The notes beneath the pieces were generated by a model that was not told where the DNA came from, made no database searches, and saw nothing but the letters and a program-made list of their open reading frames with translations. The position numbers and the translations under genes are program-made. Shown in pieces: positions 50,638 to 59,200 of a stretch of 64,000 bases of DNA. The DNA comes from JAHRAW01 sp965226545 (lineage in GTDB: Bacteria; Pseudomonadota; Gammaproteobacteria; Arenicellales; Poriferihabitantaceae), in assembly GCA_965226545.1 (NCBI GenBank), contig OZ245364.1:1178001-1242000 (forward strand), read 5' to 3'. Position 1 is the stretch's first letter, and each line of letters opens with the position of its first letter.

Positions 50638-51552
50638 GTGACCCAATCCGAAAACTGGCGCACCAATCCCGGCGTGTTTATCGCCTTGGGGTTGCCGGGG
50701 GTGTTGTGGTTGGCGGTGTTTTTTGTGGTGCCGTTGGGGTTTGTGTTTGGGTTAAGTTTTTCGGAGAAGAGCGGCATCATTGCGCATGAGTTAACTTGGA
50801 GTCTTGATAATTATTTGCGCGCGTTCGAATCTATTTATCTTGGCATCTTTGTAAAGTCGTTGGTGATTGCGTTGGGCGCGACTGCGGCGTGTTTGTTGAT
50901 TGGTTATCCGGTGGCGTTGGCGGTGGCGTTCGCACCGCAGCGGCTTAAGATGCCGTTGTTGTTGGCGATTACCTTGCCGTTTTGGATTAACATTTTAATT
51001 CGCACTTACGCCTTAATCGCGGTGTTGCGCACGCGCGGGTTTTTAAATTTTGCGCTCGAGTGGTTGTTCGAGTTTGGCGATTCGTTGTTGCGCGGGTTTG
51101 GTTTATCCGGCTTGGGCGAGTTTCAGCCGCTGCAATTGTTGTATACCAATTTCGCCGTCGCGCTCGGCATCGCTTATGTGTTTTTGCCGTTTATGATTCT
51201 GCCGTTGTATGCGGCGATGGAACGGCTCGATCGTTCGTATCTCGAAGCCAGTTTGGATTTGGGCGCCGGGCAATGGCGCACCTTCGCCCGGGTGTTGTTG
51301 CCGCTTACGATGCCGGGCGTGTTGTCCGGGGTGATGATTGTGTTTGTGCCGGCGTTGGGCGCGTTTTTTGTCGCCGATATGCTCGGCGGCGCGGATAGCC
51401 AACTCATCGGCAATGTTATCGAGCGCCAATTTCTCGGCGCCAATCATTGGCCGTTCGGCGCGGCGTTGTCGTTTTTGTTGATGTACTTAACCTTCATCGC
51501 CATCGTGTTGCGCGCTTTGTTCAGCGCGCGGCGCGGGTTAAGTCGAGGTTAA
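50638..51552 (+). CDS. potB: Polyamine ABC transporter permease PotB
   Basis: 304 residues, six membrane spans. The cytoplasmic EAA loop YLEASLDLGAGQWRTFARVLLPLTMPG contacts the ATPase. It starts with GTG 19 bases after the restriction-modification stop and is followed 4 bases after its own stop by potC, so potB and potC are translated together. If the hairpin after potD stops most transcription, expression of potB may depend on a promoter inside or before the restriction-modification gene. Confidence 0.95.
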   Translation: MTQSENWRTNPGVFIALGLPGVLWLAVFFVVPLGFVFGLSFSEKSGIIAHELTWSLDNYLRAFESIYLGIFVKSLVIALGATAACLLIGYPVALAVAFAPQRLKMPLLLAITLPFWINILIRTYALIAVLRTRGFLNFALEWLFEFGDSLLRGFGLSGLGEFQPLQLLYTNFAVALGIAYVFLPFMILPLYAAMERLDRSYLEASLDLGAGQWRTFARVLLPLTMPGVLSGVMIVFVPALGAFFVADMLGGADSQLIGNVIERQFLGANHWPFGAALSFLLMYLTFIAIVLRALFSARRGLSRG

Positions 51553-51556
51553 CAAA

Positions 51557-52369
51557 ATGGCGCGCGCCAACCCATTGGATTACGCCGCGCACGGTTGGAT
51601 GCGCGGTTTCCTCGCGCTGTTTTTTATAATGCTGTACGCGCCGATTGTCACGTTAATCGCGTTCAGTTTTAACGATTCGAAACGCAACATCGTTTGGCGC
51701 GGTTTCACCGTCAAATATTACGAGAAGGCGTTCGAAAACGAATCGTTAATTTCCGCGTTCATCAATTCGCTCACCATCGCCGCGGTCAATATGGTCGTCA
51801 GCGTCTTGCTCGGCGTGGTCGCGGCGATTTGGTTGTGGCGATTTCGCTTTGGCATGCGCGTCGCCGCGGATGGTTTGTTGGCGTTGCCGATTGTTGTGCC
51901 GGAGATTTGTCTCGGCATCGCCTTGTTGGTTTTTTTCAATCAATGGTGGCCGCGCGATTTATCTTGGCCATGGAGTCTGCTCAACATCATCATCGCGCAC
52001 ATCACTTTCACCTTCCCGTTCGTTGCGGTCATCGTGCGCGGGCGGTTGGCGTCGGTCAATCGCGAATTGGAAAAAGCCGCGATGGATTTGGGCGCAAGCG
52101 AATGGCGCGCAATGCGCGATGTATTGCTGCCGCAAATCCGCCCGTCGGTTATCGCCGGCGCGTTGATTGCGTTTACTTTATCGTTGGATGATTTTGTGAT
52201 TACTTATTTCACGGCGGGGCCGAACAGCATTACGTTGCCGGTTAAGATTAATTCGATGGTGCGGTTTTCGGTTACGCCGGAGGTGAATGCGGCTTCGACT
52301 GTGTTGATTGTTATTACGGTGTTGGCGGCGGTGATTGCAATGTGGTTACAAAACCGGCGGCGCAGTTAA
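51557..52369 (+). CDS. potC: Polyamine ABC transporter permease PotC
   Basis: 270 residues, six spans, partner of PotB. Its EAA loop is LEKAAMDLGASEWRAMRDVLLPQIRPS, and SLDDFVITYFTAGPNS is a strong PotC/PotI signature. The C-terminus (QNRRRS) is short and cytoplasmic. A 146-base spacer of repeats precedes potA. Confidence 0.95.
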   Translation: MARANPLDYAAHGWMRGFLALFFIMLYAPIVTLIAFSFNDSKRNIVWRGFTVKYYEKAFENESLISAFINSLTIAAVNMVVSVLLGVVAAIWLWRFRFGMRVAADGLLALPIVVPEICLGIALLVFFNQWWPRDLSWPWSLLNIIIAHITFTFPFVAVIVRGRLASVNRELEKAAMDLGASEWRAMRDVLLPQIRPSVIAGALIAFTLSLDDFVITYFTAGPNSITLPVKINSMVRFSVTPEVNAASTVLIVITVLAAVIAMWLQNRRRS

Positions 52370-52515
52370 TCGCGCAACATTGTTTTATTTTTACTTGACA
52401 CTTTATTTGACGCTTTACTCGTCACTTTAATTTTATAAAGTTACCGTCACTATTAACGCATCACTTTAACTTGTCACTATTAACTCGTCACTTTACTTAA
52501 CCAAGGAACACACCC
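52370..52515. repeat. potC-potA spacer of GTCACTTTAACTT words
   Basis: About ten ACTTTA/GTCACT/ATTAAC words in six-base register. The opposite strand reads AGTGAC/AGTAAA, the same words that encode Ser-Asp and Ser-Lys tracts in recJ and carA. No gene seen. Confidence 0.7.
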
Positions 52516-53619
52516 GTGGACGAAGTACTCATCAATATCCGCAACTTAACCAAATCCTTCGGCAGTGAAACTGCGTTGGACAGCGTCTCGCTCGATGTTT
52601 ACGAACGCGAATTTTTGGTGTTGCTCGGGCCATCCGGCTGCGGCAAAACCACCTTGCTTCGATTAATCGGCGGATTCGAAAACCCCGACAGCGGCGAAAT
52701 CCGTCTCGACCATCGGGATTTAACCGCCTTGCCGCCGAATAAACGACCGGTCAATATGGTGTTTCAATCGTATGCGGTGTTCCCGCATTTAAACGTGCGC
52801 GACAACATTGCTTATGGGTTAAAGATGGACCGCATCAAAGCCGCCGAACGCAATCGCCGCGTCGATGAAGCGTTGGCATTGGTGCAACTCGAATCGCTGC
52901 AACTTCGTCAATCGCATGAACTTTCCGGCGGACAACGTCAACGAGTCGCCTTGGCGCGCGCGTTGGTGAAACGCCCGCGCGTGTTGTTGTTGGATGAACC
53001 GCTGTCCGCGCTCGATGCAAAATTACGCGAGGCGATGCAAAACGAATTGGTTAAATTACATCGCAGCGTCGGCATCACTTTCATTTTGGTCACGCACGAC
53101 CAAGACGAAGCGTTATCGATGGCGCAACGGGTAGCGGTAATGCGGCGCGGCAAAATCGTACAACTCGACACCCCGCGCAATTTATACGAAGCCCCGCGCG
53201 ACCGTTTTGTCGCCGATTTTGTCGGGCGAATGAACATCCTGCCGGCGCGCGCCCACCCCAACGGCGCGGAAGTCGAAGGCTTGGGGGTGTTGCCGCTGCC
53301 GTCGAGTGTGCATCCCGCATCGAGCGGCGGTGAAAAATGGTATGTCGCAATTCGCCCGGAGAAGTTGGTGATTGGCGATGCGCCTTCGAGCGATGATGCG
53401 CGCGGCAAGGTGCATGCCATCGATGCGCGGATTGAGAGTGTTTCGTATTATGGGGATGAGACTGTGTTGACGGTGTCGGTCGCTGTCGATGTTGCGGTTG
53501 GCAATGCGCGGTTGACGGTGACTACGCCGAATCGTCAGCGCAATAGTGTTGGTTTTCGTGAGGGTGACTCCATTAAACTTTGGTGGCATAGTGAAGATAT
53601 GATTGTGTTGCCGGAGTAG
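52516..53619 (+). CDS. potA: Polyamine ABC transporter ATPase PotA
   Basis: 367 residues with GTG start. ABC domain: Walker A GPSGCGKTT (38-46), Q-loop VFQSYAVFPHL, signature LSGGQRQRVALARAL, Walker B VLLLDEPLSALD, and switch VTHDQDEAL. The C-terminal 130 residues form the TOBE regulatory domain (YVAIRPEKLVI, VSYYGDETVLTVS). It completes the potD-B-C-A set and ends the conserved block; the locus C small genes begin 92 bases later. Confidence 0.96.
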   Translation: MDEVLINIRNLTKSFGSETALDSVSLDVYEREFLVLLGPSGCGKTTLLRLIGGFENPDSGEIRLDHRDLTALPPNKRPVNMVFQSYAVFPHLNVRDNIAYGLKMDRIKAAERNRRVDEALALVQLESLQLRQSHELSGGQRQRVALARALVKRPRVLLLDEPLSALDAKLREAMQNELVKLHRSVGITFILVTHDQDEALSMAQRVAVMRRGKIVQLDTPRNLYEAPRDRFVADFVGRMNILPARAHPNGAEVEGLGVLPLPSSVHPASSGGEKWYVAIRPEKLVIGDAPSSDDARGKVHAIDARIESVSYYGDETVLTVSVAVDVAVGNARLTVTTPNRQRNSVGFREGDSIKLWWHSEDMIVLPE

Positions 53620-53710
53620 TTTGCGGCATTTTTTTGTTGTGTTATAGCGTCAATTAAGTTAACATTGTCAATGTCGTTAACGTTCATTCACTTTCGAAGA
53701 TAAATCAATT

Positions 53711-53914
53711 ATGAAGACAACCGAATATTCCGCCGCCGAGCGCAGCCATATTGCGCAGTTAGCCGCCGCCGAGCGTCGCGAGATGGAACGTGATGCCGAA
53801 TACGAGCGTTGGGAAATAGAACAAGACCGTAAAGACAGCTGGTTTTACGGCTTGCTTCTCGGCGGGTTTACCGCTTACATGATGCTGTTGATTTGGTTCA
53901 CCCAATTAAGTTAA
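53711..53914 (+). CDS. Small coiled-coil tail-anchored protein, locus C first copy
   Basis: 67 residues: a highly charged helix (about 5-43, AAERREMERDAEYERWEIEQ) and one C-terminal membrane span (FYGLLLGGFTAYMMLLIWF). It has no DUF1640 head. The next gene encodes nearly the same protein with 13 residues fewer. The charged helix-plus-anchor layout equals the stalk and anchor of the larger copies. Function unknown. Confidence 0.7.
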   Translation: MKTTEYSAAERSHIAQLAAAERREMERDAEYERWEIEQDRKDSWFYGLLLGGFTAYMMLLIWFTQLS

Positions 53915-53962
53915 CATTGTCAACGTCGTTAACGTTCATCCACTTCTGGAGGTAAATCAATT

Positions 53963-54127
53963 ATGAATACAACCGAATATTCCGCCGCCGAGCGTCGCGA
54001 GATGGCGCGTGCCGCCGAATCCGAGCGTCGCGATGTGGAACGAGACCGTAAAGACCGCTGGTTTTACGGCTTGCTTTTCGGCGGGTTTACCGCTTACATG
54101 ATTCTGTTGATTTGGTTCACTCATTGA
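53963..54127 (+). CDS. Small coiled-coil tail-anchored protein, locus C second copy
   Basis: 54 residues, a paralogue of the previous gene. TTEYSAAER starts both, and the membrane span FYGLLFGGFTAYMILLIWF differs at two positions; the charged helix lacks a 13-residue segment. A good GGAGGTAAAT ribosome site precedes the ATG. The close relation at DNA level, including the leader, argues for a recent tandem duplication and for both genes being real. Confidence 0.7.
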   Translation: MNTTEYSAAERREMARAAESERRDVERDRKDRWFYGLLFGGFTAYMILLIWFTH

Positions 54128-54175
54128 GTTAACATTATCAACGTCGTTAACGTTCATTCCTGGAGGAAATAAATC

Positions 54176-54739
54176 ATGAACGACAAAGCCAACCCCGAAT
54201 CCTTGGGGCAACCCCGTCCGGCATTTGACACCCGCAAATATGTCCGCCACATTATGAATTCCGGCATGCCGGAAGCGCAGGCGGATGCGCTTGTTGATTT
54301 GCTTAATGCGTCGTTTGAAAATGCGGTCACGGATGATGATCTTAAGCATTCGCTTGATGGTCTCGAATCTGCGGTTAATTCGTATGCCGATAAGTTGTCC
54401 AAAGGCGACCGCAAATTTTTTGTTCAGTACGCCATTAAATTGGTCGGGCAGTTGCGCACGGATGTGAACCAGTTGCGCACGGATATGAACTCCCGATTTG
54501 ACGGTGTAGACAAGCGCTTCGACAATGTTTTCCAAGAACTTGCCAATGCGCGCAAAGATAACAAGGAGATTCGCAAAGAAGTGGCCGCCGCCGAACAACG
54601 CCGCCAAGAGCAGCAAGCCGAATCCGACCGCCGCAAAGATAAACGCGCCCGCGACAATCGTCGTTTTGCCGTTTTGCTTGTCGGCGTCGTTACCGGACTC
54701 GCCGCCGCCATCATCGCCATTCTGGAATATCTTTCCTAA
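54176..54739 (+). CDS. DUF1640/CCDC90-like coiled-coil membrane protein, locus C third copy
   Basis: 187 residues. Head FDTRKYVRHIMNSGMPEAQA and neck NAVTDDDLKHSLDGLESAV give the clearest match in the window to the DUF1640/CCDC90 plan. A coiled-coil stalk (about 75-165) includes QLRTDVNQLRTDMNSRF-type repeats and a charged QRRQEQQAESDRRKDKRARD segment. A membrane span lies at about 168-184. GGAGGAAA serves as ribosome site. The first 95 residues are nearly identical to those of the next gene. Confidence 0.82.
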   Translation: MNDKANPESLGQPRPAFDTRKYVRHIMNSGMPEAQADALVDLLNASFENAVTDDDLKHSLDGLESAVNSYADKLSKGDRKFFVQYAIKLVGQLRTDVNQLRTDMNSRFDGVDKRFDNVFQELANARKDNKEIRKEVAAAEQRRQEQQAESDRRKDKRARDNRRFAVLLVGVVTGLAAAIIAILEYLS

Positions 54740-54769
54740 CTCTTCGGCTAACCCGCCCAAAACCAACTC

Positions 54770-55282
54770 ATGAACGACAAAGTCAATCCCGAATCATTGG
54801 GGCAAGCCCGTCCGGCATTTGATACCCGAAAATATGTTCGTCGCATTATGGATTCCGGCATGCCGGAGGGGCAGGCGGATGTGCTTGTTGAGTTGCTTAA
54901 TGCGTCGCTTGAAAATGCGGTCACGAAGGATGACCTTAAGCATAGGCTTGATGGTCTCGAATCTGCGGTTAAGTCGTATAGCGACAAGTTATCCAAAGGC
55001 GACCGCAAATTTTTTGTTCAGTACGCCATTAAATTGGTCGGGCAGTTGCGCACGGATGTTAACGCCCGGTTTGGTGATGTTTACTCTCGCCTCGACGCCA
55101 CCAACGCGCGCGCTGATGCGTTAATCAACCGAATGGACAATTTCATCGACCAACTCGCCGAATCCGACCGTCGCAAAGATAAACGTGCGCGGGATATCCG
55201 CAAATTCATCGCTTGGGTTTTCGGCGTTGCCGCCGCGCTTGCGGCGATATGGTATTATCTCACCTACATTCTCAATGTCTAA
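54770..55282 (+). CDS. DUF1640/CCDC90-like coiled-coil membrane protein, locus C fourth copy
   Basis: 170 residues. Head and neck as in the third copy (FDTRKYVRRIMDSGMPEGQA), then a different, shorter stalk (DVYSRLDATNARADALINRM) and a different anchor (FIAWVFGVAAALAAIWYYLT). It is a mosaic of a shared 5' half and a private 3' half, as if heads and tails were exchanged between copies. No clear ribosome site; it follows the previous stop by 30 bases and is probably in the same transcript. Confidence 0.8.
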   Translation: MNDKVNPESLGQARPAFDTRKYVRRIMDSGMPEGQADVLVELLNASLENAVTKDDLKHRLDGLESAVKSYSDKLSKGDRKFFVQYAIKLVGQLRTDVNARFGDVYSRLDATNARADALINRMDNFIDQLAESDRRKDKRARDIRKFIAWVFGVAAALAAIWYYLTYILNV

Positions 55283-55309
55283 TCCCATCACCCCGTTTCC
55301 GCCCAACTC

Positions 55310-56005
55310 ATGAGCACCACAGCCACCCCCGAAGCCGCAAGCCCGCCTCGTCCGGCGTTTGATGCCCGCAAATATATGCGTCGCATTACTGCATCCGGCA
55401 TGCCGCAGGCGCAGGCGGATGCGCTTGTTGATTTGCTTAATGCCGCGCTTGAAAATGTTGTGACGAAGGATGACATTAAGCATTCGCTTGATGGTCTCGA
55501 GGCGTCGGTTAAGTCGTATGCCGATAAGTTGTCCAAGGACGACCGCGAATTTTTGATTACATTCACCACTACTATGGTTGACCAGTTGCGCGCGGATATG
55601 AACGCTCGATTTGACGAGTTGGGCAAGCGCGTCGACAAGGTTGGCGAAGAACTTGCCGAGTCTCGCAAAGAGAATAAGGAGATTCTTAAAGAAATGGCAG
55701 CATCCGAAATTCGCGCCCGAGACCGCGAAGCCGAAGCCGAACAACGCCGCCAAGACCGCGAAGACGCCGCCCAAAAGCATCGCGAAAACCGCGAAGACGC
55801 TGCCGAACAACGTCGCGAAGCCCGCGAAGATGCGGCTGAACAACGCCGTGAAGCCCGCGAAGATGCCGCCGAACAACGTCGCGAAGCCAGGGACGAAAAA
55901 CGCGATGATAAAAATCGTCGTTTTGTTGTTTTGTTGGTCGGCATCGTTTCCGCCGTGGTCGCCGTTATCGGCGCGGTTATCGCCATACTGGAATACCTTT
56001 CCTAA
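55310..56005 (+). CDS. DUF1640/CCDC90-like coiled-coil membrane protein with hendecad repeats, locus C fifth copy
   Basis: 231 residues, the longest copy. Head FDARKYMRRITASGMPQAQA, neck VVTKDDIKHSLDGLEASV. The stalk is extended by three tandem 11-residue units REDAAEQRREA, encoded by 33-base units at 55790-55888. A period of 11 residues is typical of right-handed or straight coiled coils. The anchor VVLLVGIVSAVVAVIGAVIA ends in ILEYLS, identical to the end of the third copy. It lies 27 bases after the previous stop. Confidence 0.82.
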   Translation: MSTTATPEAASPPRPAFDARKYMRRITASGMPQAQADALVDLLNAALENVVTKDDIKHSLDGLEASVKSYADKLSKDDREFLITFTTTMVDQLRADMNARFDELGKRVDKVGEELAESRKENKEILKEMAASEIRARDREAEAEQRRQDREDAAQKHRENREDAAEQRREAREDAAEQRREAREDAAEQRREARDEKRDDKNRRFVVLLVGIVSAVVAVIGAVIAILEYLS

Positions 56006-56070
56006 CCCCGCCCCCGTGTTTGGCGATGTCGGCAAACACCCACACCTCCCAAAAACCCCCCACCTATTTC

Positions 56071-56137
56071 CCCGCCATCGCCGCCACACTTGCGGCGATT
56101 TGGTATTATCGCGCTTAATATCCGCAACGCCTAATCC
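56071..56137 (+). pseudogene. Decayed 3' remnant of a further small coiled-coil gene
   Basis: GCCGCCACACTTGCGGCGAT and the following TTGGTATTATC match the 3' end of the fourth copy (GCCGCCGCGCTTGCGGCGAT, ATGGTATTATC) and continue, with a one-base length change, to a shared CTAATCC after the stop. It would encode AATLAAIWYY before an early stop. There is no upstream head or stalk, so this is a truncated leftover. Confidence 0.65.
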
Positions 56138-56161
56138 GCAAAAAAAACCTCCCCGCCCCCC

Positions 56162-56190
56162 TTGACATCACCCCTGCAACCAAGTATTTT
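56162..56190 (+). promoter_or_regulatory. Promoter of the locus C adhesin
   Basis: TTGACA (56162-56167), 17-base spacer, TATTTT (56185-56190). The leader to the ATG at 56274 is about 77 bases and contains an ACGAGG ribosome site. Confidence 0.7.
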
Positions 56191-56273
56191 AGCGGGGTTG
56201 TTTTTTGGTTAATGTACGCCCTTGATAGTTGCGCTTGTAGTTGCATTCACATTTCATCGAACGAGGTTTAACA

Positions 56274-59200
56274 ATGCGTCCAGACACGATGCGCGTCGAT
56301 AGCGCACATTCCGATTTTATCGCCGCCGGCAATTTTATGTCGACGGGTTTTTTTGCGCGGGCGCATCGCGTGCGCGGCGGGTTTTTTGCGTTGGTTGGGT
56401 TGTTGTTGTTTGCCTTCGCTTTGCCGGCATCGGCGCAATCCGCTCCGTCATTCCCCGTGGACAAATTCGAATACATCTTTATTAACACCAGCGAACGCGG
56501 ACCTATTGGCATCGTCGGCACGAACTCCGAGCAAATTGCCAACACTTTAACGTACACGTTTTCGCCGGCGTTGCGCGTTGGGTATGAGTTGTCGAAGAGT
56601 ACATCTCGAGGCGCGTACATCAACGCAACGGGCAGCAGCAATCACGGTTGGGTGACTTATACGCTGACCGCAGAAAATTCCGCCGGCTCCGACACCGCGC
56701 AGGTCATCTTTAAGAATGTCAGTCAACCCAGTTTCGGCAGCCAATGGTCGAATTATGTATTCACCTTCTACCAAAGCCCGCCGACCACCTTTCGTATGCC
56801 GGAAATCAATGTAAGCGCATACGATTTGCAGTTTAGCCGCTACCGATTCGGCGGCTCGCAAACCTCATTGTCGGATTGCGGCTTGTTGGATGTTCCCGCC
56901 ACCGGCTCCGAGTACATTCGCGATTACATCCTCAGAAGCGACAGCACCACGAAATTGTCCGGCGACCCCGCCGTCGACTCCGCCAAGTGCGACTATGGAT
57001 CGCACTCGTTTTTCGGGCATTACAACGTCGACGGCGGGTTTCAGAGTGCGCGACTCGCGAATCTCCAATTCGTCGTCCTCGCCTCCGCCCCCGGCCCGTC
57101 GCTTGGCCAAGGCAATGTAGGGTTCACCAGCGGCGCAGCCTCGCTTAAAACCTTGAACGCCGCCGGCGTCCCCGGCGGCATCGGCGCATCGATAACCACC
57201 TATACCATCGCCCCCGAAACCGGCACGATGCCGGATTCGTTAACCTTTAACCCCGACACCCGCCAATTGGGCAGCACCGATGCGATTGTCGCAGGTGATG
57301 CAGGCAGTTATGTCTACACCGCCACGGACAGCCGAAACCTTTCGGTGGCGGTCACCTTTAGTGTGACGGTGGCGGCGGCAGTTTCGCTCGACCCCGCCAA
57401 CCCCGCCGACCTCGCCTTTGAGGCCGGCACAGCGGCGGTGATAACGCTTCCCACCCCCGCCGGCGGCGTGCCGACTGGTGGGCAATACAACCACACTCTT
57501 TATGTGGACGACACCGAATACGGTAACTACGGTCGCCCGATACCGGGGATGGAATACCGCCTTCGTCATCAGGGCATTAATCAGATTTTCGGCACGCCAA
57601 CCACCGTCGGCGAACACACGATAAGATTTTCGGCAAGCGACACCAACGGGTCAACGGCGAGCGCCACCTTCAGCGTCAGCATCACCAGCCTGCCGGTGTT
57701 CACCCAACAAGCCGATTTGTCTTTCACCGCCGGCTTCGCCCGCACCTTCAATTTGGATGCGGCCACGGGCGGCACCGGCACATTGCAATACGCATTAAGC
57801 CGCATCGTCAGCGGCGCAACCGAAACAATCCCGAATTCATTGGTATTCACCGCCGCCGACAACCGCGAATTGCGCAGCACCAATGCATTGGCGAAAACGG
57901 ATGGCGGCAGTTACGAATTCAAAGTAACCGACGACAACGATATGGTCACAACGACATTTTCGATTATCGTCGCCGACCAACTCGTCTCCGGCGCAAACCC
58001 CGGCAACCAACTCATCACCATGGTCGCCGGCACCGCCATCACCGCCATCGACATCGCAGACGCCACCGGCGGACAAGACACCAACTACGCACTCACCGGC
58101 GGCGGCAGCACCTTGGCGGACGGCGACGAAATCGGCATCGCCGGGCTGACCTACAACGCCCGAACCAGCGGCTCGCCCGCCACCCCCGCCAATATCAGCG
58201 GCGAGCCCACCGCCACCGGCATTGTGATGCTCACCTATACCGCCACAGACGCCAACGGGGCAACGGTGAGCGTTGCCTTCAGCGTCGAAGTCATCGACCT
58301 GCCAACCTTCCCCACCGCACAAGGCAATGTGGAATTCACCGCCGGCTTTGCCAGAGCCGAAACGCTCGTCGTAGCAAGCGGCGGCATGTCGCCGTTGACC
58401 TACTCATTAAAACGCATCGCCAGCGGCGGTGCCCTCGAAACAATCCCCGACACATTGGTGTTCGTCGCCGACGACCGGGAATTGAGCAGCACCGCTGGAT
58501 TAGCCACAATGAGTGCCGGCAGTTACGAATACAGAGTAACAGACGCAAGGGGCAACTTTGCCACGTCGATATTTATGGTTAACATCGCCCTCCAACTCGT
58601 CGCCGGCGCAAACCCCGGCGACCAAACCATCCTTAGCACCGAGACCGCCGCCATCACCCTGGCCGACGCCACCGGCGGCAAATCGACAGTCAACTACACA
58701 TTAAACACCGCCGGCAGTGCCTTGACGAACGGCGCAAACATCGGCATCGCCGGGTTAATCTATAACTCGCGAAGCAGCGGCACGGAGGCAACCATCACCG
58801 GCATGCCCACCGCCACCGGCCAAGTGATGCTCACCTACACCGCCACAGACGCCAACGGCGCAAGCGTTTCCTACGATTTCGCCGTCAACGCATTCGATAT
58901 GCCGACCTTTTTGACGGCGCAACCGAATTTAAGTTTCACCGTCGGGCATCCCGTCACCACCTTCTTAAACCAAGCCTTGGGCGGCAACCCCGCCAACTCT
59001 GTCACCTATAGCCTGATGCGCATCGTCAATAACGCAACCGAAGCCATCCCCAACGGCTTGACCTTCAATACCGCCACGCGCGAATTGGGCAATACCGACA
59101 ATTTAACCACCTTCGATGCAGGCAGTTATGAACTGAAAGTCACCGCCACCAATGGCATGACAGCCGGCACCTTCTCGATAGCCGTCGCCCCGGCACTCGT

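Larger units (their letters stand above)
53655..54178 (+). repeat. Three copies of a 50-base leader before the first three locus C genes
   Basis: The sequence AGTTAACATTGTCAACGTCG followed by TTAACGTTCATTC and a GGAGG-type ribosome site recurs at about 53655-53713, 53908-53965 and 54126-54178, each ending in the ATG of a small gene. The copies share over 80% of bases by eye. This shows that the gene units multiplied together with their leaders. Confidence 0.85.
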
